DNA of 64,000 nucleotides from Pseudomonas syringae (GTDB taxonomy: Bacteria; Pseudomonadota; Gammaproteobacteria; Pseudomonadales; Pseudomonadaceae), in NCBI RefSeq assembly GCF_000737245.1, contig NZ_JPQU01000067.1, forward strand, positions 124,001-188,000, given 5' to 3'. The first letter of the stretch is position 1; each line of letters begins with the position of its first letter. Below the pieces are notes generated by a model. The model saw only the letters and a list, made by a program, of their open reading frames with translations, searched no databases and was not told the DNA's origin. Position numbers and translations under genes: made by a program. Shown piece after piece: positions 1 through 8,836 of the stretch.

Positions 1-1095
1 CTTGCCGCAGAACAGCAGCGGCACTTGTTCCAGCTTGCCTTTGCGCACGGCGAGCTGAATATAGTTGTAAACCATGATGAAGCCCTTGAGGTAGGACAAG
101 TCTTTGGTGAATGGCAGGCCATTGGGCACCGAACCACGGAAAACCCGACTGGCGTTGCCATAGCTTTCCGACATGCCAAAGCCCTGTTCACGGTAGAACT
201 CGAACACCTGCAGGAAATCAGCGCCCTCCTCGGCCATATGGATGGCGCGGGTACGGTTGGTCAGCTTGCGCAGCCGGCTTGGATAAGAAGCAAAGGCAAT
301 GACCTCCATGAGAATCGCCAGACCCTCCTGAGTCACCGTTGACGAAGGCGGGCCCTTGGACAGGAAAGTACAGATGGGCTGGTTCTGCCCATTGAGGGTG
401 GTGCCGACATGCACCAGGCCTTCGTGGACTTCCAGGGCGCGGACATCACGCTCGTTGAACATCGCGTCGGTGCGAATCTTGATGTAATCGGCACCGGCGG
501 CCGCATCCGCGACGATACCGTCGGATTCGAACACTCGAATGGTGCTTTCGGCCTCGCCAAAAACTTTGTTCAAGCGGCTTTGCAACAGCGAAACCGCGTC
601 TTGGGCAGTGAGGGTTTTCGGCTCGTCCTTGAGGTCGCCGCGCCCGGCGATGTTATTCAGATAGTCTGAAAGCATCAGGCCGAGGTCGGCCAGGGTCGGG
701 TCGCCAGCGTGGAAAGCATCGGACGCTGCGCCATACAACTCCTGAGAAATCAGCCCGAAATCCGAGGTGCCTCGGGCTTCGAGCATGCGCACCACCATGC
801 GGTATTCCTTGCACATGCGGCGCATGATCTGCCCGACCGGGTTGAACTGGCCGAGCTGGCGGGTGATATCACGCTCGATGTTCTGGAATTCAAGTTTCAG
901 TTCGGCGGAGTCAAAGCCCAGTGGCCGATTCTCGTAATAGGCGCGATCCACAGCGGGCATCGCCTTGCCCTTCGCGGCGAGAAAGTCCTTGCGTACATTC
1001 TCGTCCCACTTGACTGCATCCAGGACCCGGATCGGCGTCTGGGCAAGCACGATGCGATCCGACAACGTTCGAATAGTCTGCTGGTACTCGTCCAC
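1..1095 (-). CDS. DUF1704 / QEGLA-motif protein, putative metallopeptidase (3' end outside window)
   Basis: 365 codons are visible and the gene runs off the left edge. It starts at a GTG at 1095, 6 nt after an AAAGGAG ribosome binding site (1102-1108), with an in-frame TAA just upstream. The protein contains the string TQEGLAILMEV, the signature of the 'flavohemoglobin expression-modulating QEGLA motif' family (DUF1704), and, about 25 residues before it, EVHEGLVHVG, an HExxxH zinc-site motif. Eukaryotic members of the same family (MATCAP-type tubulin carboxypeptidases) are metalloproteases with that motif, so a cytoplasmic peptidase activity is plausible, but the bacterial substrate is unknown. 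It is followed upstream by the lipoprotein and TetR genes on the same strand. Family assignment is firm; function is inference. Confidence 0.85.
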   Translation of the reverse strand, partial: MDEYQQTIRTLSDRIVLAQTPIRVLDAVKWDENVRKDFLAAKGKAMPAVDRAYYENRPLGFDSAELKLEFQNIERDITRQLGQFNPVGQIMRRMCKEYRMVVRMLEARGTSDFGLISQELYGAASDAFHAGDPTLADLGLMLSDYLNNIAGRGDLKDEPKTLTAQDAVSLLQSRLNKVFGEAESTIRVFESDGIVADAAAGADYIKIRTDAMFNERDVRALEVHEGLVHVGTTLNGQNQPICTFLSKGPPSSTVTQEGLAILMEVIAFASYPSRLRKLTNRTRAIHMAEEGADFLQVFEFYREQGFGMSESYGNASRVFRGSVPNGLPFTKDLSYLKGFIMVYNYIQLAVRKGKLEQVPLLFCGK

Positions 1096-1137
1096 CCACT
1101 GCTCCTTTGTTGGTTAGCCCCTGGTTGGGCGTGTGCC

Positions 1138-1716
1138 CTACTTCTTCGGTTGACGCTGGTAGCGCGCCACCTCAAGGAAAACGTCTGAATTTGCAGGGTC
1201 ATCCAAATAGCCAAACACCAGATCCAGAGGGCTGGTTATCAACAGATGTTCATCTTTGCCTGCATCACCTTGACCGGCACTGTCCTTACCGACCTGATCT
1301 CTTTCGCCACTCAGCGCGCCTTGCTCGACCCATTGACTGAATCGATCGAGATCCAGGTTATAGACAACCAGTTCGCCTGTTTCCGCCAATTCAAATCCCG
1401 CCATCACGTAATGCCCGCCGTATTTATTCGGCAGCCCCGCTGACATGTACCAGCGGCTGCCGTGCCGGGACACAGTAAAAGCGTACTCATCGCGGTCTCT
1501 GCGATCGCTTTTACGATAGCTGGCGGCCTTGTACTCACCAGCGCCAGCGCGGCTGATCTCCAGCTCAAGAGGTTCGCCCCATGCGTTTTTGCTGGTCCAG
1601 ACGCCCAATAACTGCGGCGGTGCAGCTTCGCGAGCCGGGATAGGTTCTTTGAACGTCACCAGACAACCGCTCAATAGCAGGAACGACAAGGCGATCAACA
1701 CACGCCAGGCTTTCAT
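1138..1716 (-). CDS. Uncharacterised lipoprotein
   Basis: 192 aa. The N terminus MKAWRVLIALSFLLLSGC is a lipoprotein signal peptide with lipobox LLSGC, so the mature protein should be lipidated at Cys18 and sit in the cell envelope. A 226-aa reading is possible from further upstream, but the ATG at 1716 with GGGAGAG before it gives the signal peptide at the right place. The mature part is hydrophilic and ends in a charged tail with Gln, Lys and Asp runs. I do not recognise a domain. It lies 22 bp downstream of the TetR gene, same strand, and 42 bp upstream of the DUF1704 gene, so the three may be cotranscribed. Confidence 0.8.
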   Translation of the reverse strand: MKAWRVLIALSFLLLSGCLVTFKEPIPAREAAPPQLLGVWTSKNAWGEPLELEISRAGAGEYKAASYRKSDRRDRDEYAFTVSRHGSRWYMSAGLPNKYGGHYVMAGFELAETGELVVYNLDLDRFSQWVEQGALSGERDQVGKDSAGQGDAGKDEHLLITSPLDLVFGYLDDPANSDVFLEVARYQRQPKK

Positions 1717-1738
1717 GGGCTCTCCCGTGAAGGGCTGT

Positions 1739-2470
1739 TCAATCGCGAACGGTTTTAGCCGTGCCCAGCACCAGATGCATCTGACGGGTGAGGATACGCA
1801 GATTTTCCTCGTCCGCACCGGGTTGCGGGCCGTGCAACAGACCCTGATATTCCATCCGGCACATCACCCCCGTCAACACTTGAGCGTCCAGCAGCGGCTG
1901 GGCCGAGCCCATCACCTGCAGAAAACGGCAGGCCCCCTGCAGCATGATTTCCTGATGTGCATCCACCAGACGGGCCAGGCGCGGGTTGATCAGCGCCTCG
2001 TGTTGAAAGGCGTGTTCTGCGATCAGGAAGTGCCGGCGGGTCTGTAATTGATGTTTGATGTAGTCCATGGCGCTGACGGCAATCTCGTCGGCCAGGCGGG
2101 CCCGGGCCGCGGGTGTGCCGTCATTGCGCGAGACCATTTCCCGCAGCATGACTTCAGTGTTCTCCCAGAGCTTGGCCATGTACACGGCGCTGCGCTCCAC
2201 GTATTGGGAGAAGGCATCGGTGAGCAAGTCATCGATGTCCTTGAAGTAATAGGTAGTGGCCGACAACGGCACATTGGCCTCGGCCGCCACTGCCCGGTGA
2301 CGAACACCCCGCACACCGTCACGTACAACGATACGAATGGCAGCGTCGAGAATATCCTGCCGGCGTTGTTCACTTCCCTGCCTGCTGGCCTTGCGGCCTC
2401 GATACTCAACACTTTGCACCACGGCGGACGCTGCTCCAGCAGCCCCATTTTGAGCAATCGAACGGATCAC
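1739..2470 (-). CDS. TetR/AcrR-family transcriptional regulator
   Basis: 243 aa from a GTG start with an AGGA-type binding site. The first ~30 residues (Ala- and Gln-rich) are not conserved in type. The helix-turn-helix region follows (QDILDAAIRIVVRDG through the recognition helix NVPLSATTYYFKDIDDL), the standard TetR N-terminal DNA-binding domain. The remaining ~150 residues are the helical ligand-binding/dimerisation domain, whose ligand cannot be read from sequence. It is placed upstream of the lipoprotein and DUF1704 genes and downstream of lysS, all on the minus strand. Its target may be its own operon, but no operator was identified. Confidence 0.9.
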   Translation of the reverse strand: MIRSIAQNGAAGAASAVVQSVEYRGRKASRQGSEQRRQDILDAAIRIVVRDGVRGVRHRAVAAEANVPLSATTYYFKDIDDLLTDAFSQYVERSAVYMAKLWENTEVMLREMVSRNDGTPAARARLADEIAVSAMDYIKHQLQTRRHFLIAEHAFQHEALINPRLARLVDAHQEIMLQGACRFLQVMGSAQPLLDAQVLTGVMCRMEYQGLLHGPQPGADEENLRILTRQMHLVLGTAKTVRD

Positions 2471-2508
2471 GACGTACTTTTCCTTTTTTGCCTGGCAATA
2501 CGACTTCT

Positions 2509-2595
2509 GTAGGAGCGCGCTTGCCCGCGATTCGGCTTCAGAGCCAACCTGTTTTTCGCCTGGGCTGATGTCATCGCGGGCAAGCGCGCTCCTAC
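2509..2595. repeat. REP doublet (REPIN)
   Basis: Perfect 22-bp inverted arms: GTAGGAGCGCGCTTGCCCGC at 2509-2528 continuing to 2530, and its reverse complement at 2574-2595, separated by about 43 bp. This is the typical Pseudomonas REP pair. It sits between the TetR gene start and the lysS terminator. Confidence 0.9.
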
Positions 2596-2711
2596 GGTCC
2601 GTTTTGCTGCGCGAGCGCGCGGTGTCAGGGATCCCGCAGGATCTAATTACAAAATGCCACTTCTGCGACCAATGTAAACCAACCCGGCTGAACTGAGGCT
2701 TTCATCCGCAC

Positions 2712-2748
2712 AAAAAAAAGCCGCCCATCACTGGCGGCTTTTTTTTTG
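2712..2748 (-). terminator. Rho-independent terminator of lysS
   Basis: Stem AGCCGCC (2719-2725) pairs with GGCGGCT (2733-2739); runs of 8-9 A and T flank it, so on the minus strand the hairpin is followed by a T tract. It lies 18 bp downstream of the lysS stop. Confidence 0.9.
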
Positions 2749-2765
2749 TACTAACGCCACATCAC

Positions 2766-4268
2766 TTACGCTTGCGGGCGCATGTGCGGGAAAAGGATCA
2801 CATCACGAATCGACGGCGCATTGGTCAGCAGCATCACCAGACGGTCGATACCGATACCTTCACCGGCCGTTGGCGGCATGCCGTACTCCAAGGCACGCAC
2901 GAAGTCAGCGTCGTAATGCATGGCTTCATCATCGCCCGCATCCTTGTCCGCTACCTGAGCCATGAAGCGCTCAGCCTGGTCTTCCGCGTCGTTCAACTCG
3001 GAGTAGGCGTTGGCGATTTCACGACCACCAATGAACAGCTCGAAGCGATCAGTAACATTCGGGTTGTCATCGTTGCGACGGGCCAGCGGCGAAACCTCGA
3101 ACGGGTACTGAGTGATGAAGTGCGGCTGCTCAAGTTTGTGCTCGACCAGTTCTTCGAAAATCATCACCTGCAACTTGCCCAGACCTTCGAAGCCCAGCAC
3201 CTTGGCGCCGGCTTTCTTGGCAATGGCGCGAGCCTTGTCGATGTCCTGCAGATCGTCAGCGGTGAGATCCGGGTTGTACTTGAGGATCGAGTCGAACACC
3301 GACAGACGCACGAACGGTTCGCCGAAGTGGAACACCTTGTCGCCGTAAGGCACGTCGGTGCTACCCAGGACCAACTGGGCCAGTTCGCGGAACAGCTCTT
3401 CGGTGAGGTCCATGTTGTCTTCGTAGTCCGCGTATGCCTGATAAAACTCAAGCATGGTGAACTCAGGGTTGTGTCGAGTCGAAACGCCTTCGTTACGGAA
3501 GTTGCGGTTGATCTCGAACACCTTTTCAAACCCACCCACAACAAGGCGCTTGAGGTACAACTCAGGCGCGATACGCAGGAACATTTCCAGGTCCAATGCG
3601 TTGTGGTGAGTTTCAAATGGCTTGGCTGCCGCGCCGCCCGGAATGGTCTGCAGCATCGGCGTTTCGACTTCAAGGAAGTCGCGCTTCATCAGGAAGCTGC
3701 GGATGTGGGCGATGACCTGTGAACGCACGCGGAAGGTATCGCGCACTTCTTCGTTGACGATCAGATCGACATAGCGCTGACGATAGCGCTGCTCGGTGTC
3801 GGTCAGGCCGTGGTGTTTGTCAGGCAGCGGACGCAGGGATTTGGTCAGCAGACGCACGTTGGTCATTTCAACGTACAGATCACCTTTGCCGGAGCGAGCC
3901 AGCGTACCTTCCGCAGCGATGATGTCGCCCAGGTCCCAGGTCTTGACCGCAGCCAGGGTTTCTTCGGACAGCGTCTTGCGGTTGACATAGACCTGGATGC
4001 GACCGGTCATGTCCTGAATCACCATGAACGAACCACGGTTGAGCATGAGGCGACCGGCAACCTTGACCGGGATCGCAGCTTCAGCCAGCTCTTCCTTGGT
4101 CTTGTCCGCGTACTGCTTCTGCAAGTCGTTGCAATAGCTGTCGCGGCGGAAGTCGTTGGGGAAGGCCTGACCCTTGGCCCGCTCGGCAGCAAGCTTTTCC
4201 TTGCGCAGCGCGATCAGGGTGTTTTCTTCCTGTTGCAGGGCTTGCGGGTCGAGTTGTTGGTCGCTCAT
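2766..4268 (-). CDS. lysS: Lysyl-tRNA synthetase, class II
   Basis: 500 aa, the normal length for the family. Charges tRNA-Lys with lysine in the cytoplasm. It has an N-terminal OB-fold anticodon-binding domain (about residues 60-160) followed by the class II catalytic core: motif 2 (FRNEGVSTRHNPEFTMLEFY) and C-terminal motif 3 (GEGIGIDRLVMLL). The start MSDQQLDPQ at 4268 is preferred over a 15-residue N-terminal extension because it matches the usual LysS N terminus, although its ribosome binding site is weak (TAAAGA). It lies 73 bp downstream of prfB on the same strand, the prfB-lysS pair found in many Proteobacteria, and ends at a strong terminator. Confidence 0.98.
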   Translation of the reverse strand: MSDQQLDPQALQQEENTLIALRKEKLAAERAKGQAFPNDFRRDSYCNDLQKQYADKTKEELAEAAIPVKVAGRLMLNRGSFMVIQDMTGRIQVYVNRKTLSEETLAAVKTWDLGDIIAAEGTLARSGKGDLYVEMTNVRLLTKSLRPLPDKHHGLTDTEQRYRQRYVDLIVNEEVRDTFRVRSQVIAHIRSFLMKRDFLEVETPMLQTIPGGAAAKPFETHHNALDLEMFLRIAPELYLKRLVVGGFEKVFEINRNFRNEGVSTRHNPEFTMLEFYQAYADYEDNMDLTEELFRELAQLVLGSTDVPYGDKVFHFGEPFVRLSVFDSILKYNPDLTADDLQDIDKARAIAKKAGAKVLGFEGLGKLQVMIFEELVEHKLEQPHFITQYPFEVSPLARRNDDNPNVTDRFELFIGGREIANAYSELNDAEDQAERFMAQVADKDAGDDEAMHYDADFVRALEYGMPPTAGEGIGIDRLVMLLTNAPSIRDVILFPHMRPQA

Positions 4269-4341
4269 GTCTTTAGATTTTCCATCACAGGTTCGTTGCC
4301 CCCGAGTGTGCACGGGGGTCTTGAAGATCGGGACTGACGGG

Positions 4342-5437
4342 TTACAGCCCTTGTTTGAGGCTCGCGATCAGGTATTCGTCGATATCGCCGTCCAGCACCT
4401 TGTCACAGTCGCTGCGCTCGATGTTGGTCCGAAGGTCCTTGATCCGCGAAGCATCCAGTACATACGAACGGATCTGGTGACCCCAGCCGATATCGGACTT
4501 GGTGTCTTCCAGCGCTTGGGAAGCAGCGTTGCGTTTCTGCACTTCCTGCTCGTACAAGCGCGCCCGCAACATCTTCATGGCGGTGTCTTTGTTGGCGTGC
4601 TGAGAACGTTCGTTCTGGCAGCTGACCACGGTGTTGGTCGGTACGTGAGTAATACGTACGGCCGAGTCGGTGGTGTTTACGTGCTGACCACCGGCACCGG
4701 ACGAACGATAGGTATCGATACGCAGGTCAGACGGGTTGATGTCGATTTCGATGTTGTCGTCGATTTCCGGAGAAACGAAGACCGCCGAGAACGATGTATG
4801 GCGACGGTTGCCGGAGTCGAACGGGCTCTTGCGCACCAGGCGATGAACGCCGATTTCAGTCCGCAGCCAGCCAAAGGCATATTCACCCTTGATGTGCACG
4901 GTAGCGCCTTTGATGCCGGCAACTTCACCGGCGGACAGCTCCATGATCGTGGCGTCGAAACCGCGCTTGTCAGCCCAGCGCAGGTACATGCGCAGCAGGA
5001 TGTTGGCCCAATCCTGAGCCTCGGTACCGCCGGAGCCGGCCTGGATGTCCAGGTAGGCGTTGTTCGGGTCCATCTCGCCACTGAACATGCGGCGGAACTC
5101 CAGCTTCTCCAGCGAAGCGCGCAGGCGCTCGACTTCAGCGGCAACGTCATCGACGGCGGCCTGGTCTTCTTCTTCGGCGGACATCAGCAGCAGGTCTTTG
5201 GCATCAACCAGCCCGGAGGACATTTCATCGAGGGTTTCGACGATCTGCGCCAGCAGGGAGCGCTCGCGTCCCAGTTCCTGGGCATAGCTTGGATTGTTCC
5301 AGACGTTTGGATCTTCGAGCTCGCGGTTAACTTCGGTCAGGCGATCATGTTTGTGATCGTAGTCAAAGATACCCCCGAATGGTTTCGGAGCGCTCGGACA
5401 GGTCCTTGATGCTGTTTAGGATCGGGTTGATTTCCAT
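4342..5437 (-). CDS. prfB: Peptide chain release factor 2 (programmed +1 frameshift)
   Basis: Full-length product is 364 aa, made from two reading frames. Translation starts at the ATG at 5437 (MEINPILNSIKDLSERSETI...GYL) and meets an in-frame TGA at 5363-5365 after 24 codons. The context GGGGGTATCTTTGAC is the classical RF2 frameshift site: an internal Shine-Dalgarno-like G run, the slippery CTT codon, then TGA C. A +1 shift gives DYDHKHDRLTE and the remaining 340 codons to 4342. The protein has the tripeptide anticodon-like SPF (RKSPFDSGNRRH), which reads UGA/UAA, and the GGQ peptidyl-hydrolysis motif (GAGGQHVN). The frameshift gives autoregulation by RF2 level. A finder that ignores it would begin the gene near 5223. 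Confidence 0.97.
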
Positions 5438-5561
5438 GGTGGGCAGCACTCGCAGGCGAAATTTTCAAAGCCGACGAGTATACCCGAGTGAGGGCGATGA
5501 AGGCAGTCCGTTGGGCAGGGATCGGTTGGGTGTTGTGATAGGTCCCCGTAGGCATCTTTTT

Positions 5562-5880
5562 GTGTACATATCCATTGCTGAGGTAACGGCTACTTAGGGT
5601 TCCGCCCTTACGGCGGGTCACTTTCGAAAAGCGCGAAAGTAACCAAAGCGCTCTTGCCCCACCACTCGGTCCCTCGCTGACGCTCGGCATTCCCGTAGTC
5701 CGACATTGATTCGGCGGGCCGCCGCAAAGGGCCATCCCTGGCCCAGTGCGGCTAAACCGGCGTCCTGCCCTGCTTTTCAATCAAGAGCGCCACGCCGAAT
5801 CAATATCGGATTACGGCCAGCGTGGTTTGACGGGGCGCCAGGATCAAAATCAAAAGCAGATCAAAAACAGATGCGGCCGA
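5562..5880. repeat. Left arm of a diverged inverted repeat
   Basis: About 320 bp that recur, inverted and diverged, at 6416-6696. Shared landmarks in order (this strand): ATATCC-TT-CT--GGTAACGG, a TTCCGC-CTTAC stretch, a CACTTT hairpin, CACTCGGTC-CTCGCTG, CTCGGCAT-CCCGTA-TCCG, a GCCGC-rich hairpin ending GCGGCTAAACCGGC, GGCCAGCGTGGTTT-ACGGGGCGCC, and AGATCAAAA-CA. No convincing protein is encoded. The sequence resembles repeats common in the P. fluorescens group. Confidence 0.75.
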
Positions 5881-5881
5881 G

Positions 5882-6355
5882 GTAGGAGCCAACTTGTTGG
5901 CCAGGCACTGGACTCGCGTTGCCGAGAATATCGCCATCGCGGGCAAGCGCGCTCCTACGGTTGGATCGCATTTAAAATGTCGGAGCGGGTGGGCGGCATT
6001 CCGACTTGCCCGCGAATCAGACGCCCCGGTTTATCAGGCAGACCGCGATTTCGTTCTTCGCGGCGAGCCCGGCTCCGACAGGAATATTCGATTTGTTGTG
6101 GGAGCGGTGCTTGCCCGCGATAGGGCTGGACGCGATTGACCTGATATCTGCGGTGCCCTTATCGCGGGAATGCCGCCCAGACCATGCCACACACAGCTAA
6201 TCACCGACCCCGTTGGAGCGAGGCTTGGTCTGGGCGGCATTCCGACGATAAGAAAAAACCTGTCTGTCTGAAGCACCGCAGCGCCTGAATCGCGAGCAAG
6301 CTCGGCTCCTACAGAAGATCACCGAAACCGTGGGAGCGAATTCATTCGCAAAGGC
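5882..6355. repeat. Cluster of REP sequences between the inverted arms
   Basis: Contains several REP copies: GTAGGAGCC... at 5882 paired with GGGCAAGCGCGCTCCTAC ending at 5958; GTGGGAGCGGTGCTTGCCCG near 6100; a pair with the cores CCGCCCAGACCA (6173-6184) and TGGTCTGGGCGG (6226-6237); GCGAGCAAGCTCGGCTCCTA near 6294; and GTGGGAGCGAATTCATTCG near 6330. I see no gene in this stretch. Confidence 0.75.
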
Positions 6356-6415
6356 AATGGCACGCACAATAAATACAGCGGCAGACTCACACGAAGAAAG
6401 AGCAGGTCGGCTATC

Positions 6416-6696
6416 AGGCCGCCTCGCGCTTGCTTTTGATCTTAGGCGCCCCGTTAAACCACGCTGGCCGGAATTCGATATTGAGGAGTAGGGTATGCCG
6501 GTTTAGCCGCCCCAGGCCATGGATGGCCGTTGGCGGCGGCCCCACGCAGCAATGTCGGATTACGGGCATGCCGAGCACCAGCGAGTGACCGAGTGGAGGG
6601 ACAGGCCCATGGTTACTTTTTTGGCGTCTGAAAAAAGTGACCAGCTGTAAGAGCGGAACAGTAAGTGGCCGTTACCGAAGTAACGGATATACACTC
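6416..6696. repeat. Right arm of the diverged inverted repeat
   Basis: Reverse complement matches the left arm at 5562-5880 with roughly three quarters identity by eye. The ends align (GGATAT at 6685-6690 with ATATCC at 5568-5573). Two internal hairpins are kept despite base changes: ACTTTTTT/AAAAAAGT (6615-6622/6631-6638) against ACTTTCG/CGAAAGT in the left arm, and GCCGCC/GGCGGC (6506-6511/6532-6537) against GCCGCA/TGCGGC. Confidence 0.75.
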
Positions 6697-6727
6697 GGTC
6701 TCTCCCGGAAAAAGGTCCAGCACCAAT

Positions 6728-6753
6728 CGCGGGCAAGCACCGCTCCCACAGGG
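6728..6753. repeat. Single REP sequence downstream of wspR
   Basis: ATCGCGGGCAAGCACCGCTC followed by CCACAG, one REP unit just after the wspR stop and just outside the right inverted arm. Confidence 0.7.
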
Positions 6754-6772
6754 ATTGCGTGCTCTCTGCCCC

Positions 6773-7777
6773 CTACCCCACCGAAACCTGATTACGCCCA
6801 TTGTGCTTGGCCGCATACAGCCCTTTGTCCGCCTCCTGAATCAACTGACGGCTATTGCTGCCAATTTCCGGCGTCAACGTGGAAATACCAATGCTCACGG
6901 TCAGATGCGAACCCGGGGCCGGAGCCATGTGCGGGATGTTCATGCCGGCCACGGTCATGCGCAGTTTTTCCGCCAGCAGCCTTGCACCACCCGGTGAAGT
7001 ATTGGGCAGCACCAGGGCAAACTCTTCGCCGCCATAACGCGCCGGCAGGTCGGACGGCCGGGCGCAGCTGGCGCGAATGGCTTTGGCGACCTGGCGCAAC
7101 GCTTCGTCGCCTTCCAGATGACCGAAGTTATCGTTGTAGGCTTTGAAATAATCCACATCGATCATCATCAGCGACAGCTGGGTCTGGTCACGGGTCGCAC
7201 GACGCCATTCCAGCTCCAGGTATTCATCGAAGTGACGGCGGTTGGACAGGCCCGTCAAACCGTCAGAGTTCATCAAGCGTTGCAGCACCAGATTGGTGTC
7301 GAGCAATTGCTGCTGGCTGACACGCAGGGCCCGGTAGGCTTCGTCGCGCTGCAACAGGGTCATGTAGGAACGCGAGTGATAGCGGATGCGCGCTACCAGT
7401 TCGATGGTATCGGGCAATTTGACCAGGTAGTCGTTGGCGCCAGCCGAGAAGGCTGCGCTCTTGATCAGGGCGTCTTCCTTGGTCGACAGCACAATGATCG
7501 GAATGTCCTTGGTCATCGGGTTGCTGCGGTATTCGCGCACCAGTGTCAGGCCGTCCAGGCCCGGCATGACCAGATCCTGAAGAATCACGGTCGGCTTGAT
7601 CTGAATCGCCTGGGAGATGGCCTGATGCGGGTCGGCACAAAAATGGAAGTCGATATTGTCTTCATTGGCCAACCCGCGCCGTACCGCTTCGCCGATCATT
7701 GCCTGATCGTCTACCAGCAGCACCATGGCTGCGTATTCATCCGTTGCCTGGAACGCTTCCAGCTGCAAGTCATTCAT
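6773..7777 (-). CDS. wspR: WspR, response-regulator diguanylate cyclase
   Basis: 334 aa, the output of the Wsp system. An N-terminal receiver domain (residues ~15-135, phospho-acceptor Asp68 in VILQDLVMP) is joined by a helical linker to a GGDEF domain. The active site is GGEEF (249-253), and an RxxD inhibitory site (RPSD, 240-243) lies five residues before it, so the enzyme should make cyclic-di-GMP and be product inhibited. The ATG at 7777 follows AGGAGC by 6 nt; a GTG six codons upstream is the alternative. It lies 48 bp downstream of wspF, last in the operon. Known effect of the family: phosphorylated WspR raises c-di-GMP and promotes biofilm and wrinkly colony form. Confidence 0.96.
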   Translation of the reverse strand: MNDLQLEAFQATDEYAAMVLLVDDQAMIGEAVRRGLANEDNIDFHFCADPHQAISQAIQIKPTVILQDLVMPGLDGLTLVREYRSNPMTKDIPIIVLSTKEDALIKSAAFSAGANDYLVKLPDTIELVARIRYHSRSYMTLLQRDEAYRALRVSQQQLLDTNLVLQRLMNSDGLTGLSNRRHFDEYLELEWRRATRDQTQLSLMMIDVDYFKAYNDNFGHLEGDEALRQVAKAIRASCARPSDLPARYGGEEFALVLPNTSPGGARLLAEKLRMTVAGMNIPHMAPAPGSHLTVSIGISTLTPEIGSNSRQLIQEADKGLYAAKHNGRNQVSVG

Positions 7778-7825
7778 CAAGGGGCTCCTGGTCACCGGCA
7801 GGCGGTGAATTCACCTGGATGTTGG

Positions 7826-8836
7826 TCATTTGGCGAATACCTCTTTCAAGCGCATCGCAATCGTGTTGAGCGGTCTGATTTCAACAGCCGCGTCAATTGC
7901 GGCGGCAGCCTTGGGCATACCGTAAACCGCACATGTCTGCTGATCCTGAGCGATGGTCAGCCAGCCTTGCTGGCGCATCAATTTAAGTCCCTGAGCACCG
8001 TCGCGCCCCATGCCGGTCAACAGCACACCTACCGCATCCCCGGCCCAGTAACGAGCCACGCTTTCGAAAAAGACATCAATCGAGGGCCGATAAATTTCGT
8101 TGACCGGTTCGGCCGTGTAGGCCAGCGTGCCATTTTTCAGCAGACGAATATGATGGTTGGTGCCTGCCAGCAACACCGTTCCAGGTTGTGGTGGCTCTCC
8201 TTCGCGGGCCAGACGCACCGGTAAACCGGCAGCGCTGCTGAGCCATTCGGCCATACCAGCGGCGAATACCTGATCCACGTGCTGAACCAGCACAATCGCC
8301 GCAGGGAAGTTAACCGGCAGGCCCTTCAATAACTGTTCCAGTGCCGCCGGTCCTCCCGCCGAAGACCCAATGGCGACCAGGCCCTGGCGTTGAACGGCCG
8401 CGCGCAGAGGCGCAACCGTCGCCGGTTCCCGGGCACCGCGCTGGCCGATCAGCCAGCCGATGTTGAGGATTTTGCGCAGTAGCGGCGCAGCGGCTTCCTT
8501 GGGGTTAGGCCCACCGATGGAGGGCGTGTCCACCACATCCAGTGCGCCGTGGCCCATGGCCTCGAAGACACGATTCATGTTCTGCTGACGGTCCACGGTG
8601 ACGATAACGATCGCGCAAGGCGTGGCCGCCATGATCTGCCGCGTCGCTTCAACCCCGTCCATGACCGGCATGATCAGATCCATGAGGATCAGGTCCGGGG
8701 TCTGCTCGGCACATTTGCGCACCGCTTCTTCACCATTGGCCGCGGCCCACACCACCTCGTGGGCAGGCTCGAAGGCCAGCGCCCGACGCAGCGCTTCGAC
8801 AGCCATGGGCATGTCATTGACGATCGCAATCTTCAT
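7826..8836 (-). CDS. wspF: WspF, CheB-type methylesterase
   Basis: 336 aa. N-terminal receiver domain with Asp53 (LILMDLIMP) and C-terminal CheB methylesterase domain with the catalytic triad in context: Ser in IGSSAGGPAAL, His in VLVQHVDQVFA, Asp in LLTGMGRDGAQG. It removes methyl groups from WspA and thereby damps the pathway; loss-of-function wspF mutations are a known route to constitutive WspR activity. The ATG overlaps the wspE stop by 4 bp (8833-8836), so the two are translationally coupled. All catalytic residues are intact here. Confidence 0.96.
   Translation of the reverse strand: MKIAIVNDMPMAVEALRRALAFEPAHEVVWAAANGEEAVRKCAEQTPDLILMDLIMPVMDGVEATRQIMAATPCAIVIVTVDRQQNMNRVFEAMGHGALDVVDTPSIGGPNPKEAAAPLLRKILNIGWLIGQRGAREPATVAPLRAAVQRQGLVAIGSSAGGPAALEQLLKGLPVNFPAAIVLVQHVDQVFAAGMAEWLSSAAGLPVRLAREGEPPQPGTVLLAGTNHHIRLLKNGTLAYTAEPVNEIYRPSIDVFFESVARYWAGDAVGVLLTGMGRDGAQGLKLMRQQGWLTIAQDQQTCAVYGMPKAAAAIDAAVEIRPLNTIAMRLKEVFAK

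Noticed and set aside
4174..5409. 411-codon plus-strand ORF opposite lysS/prfB
   Set aside because: Antisense shadow of prfB and lysS; the real genes on the minus strand have full family motifs.
5746..6200. Several 60-125 codon ORFs in the prfB-wspR gap
   Set aside because: They run through REP sequences and inverted arms; translations are repeat-derived and lack binding sites.
5437..6772. CRISPR array
   Set aside because: Repeats are inverted REP units of uneven spacing, with no regular direct repeat and unique spacers, and no cas genes nearby.
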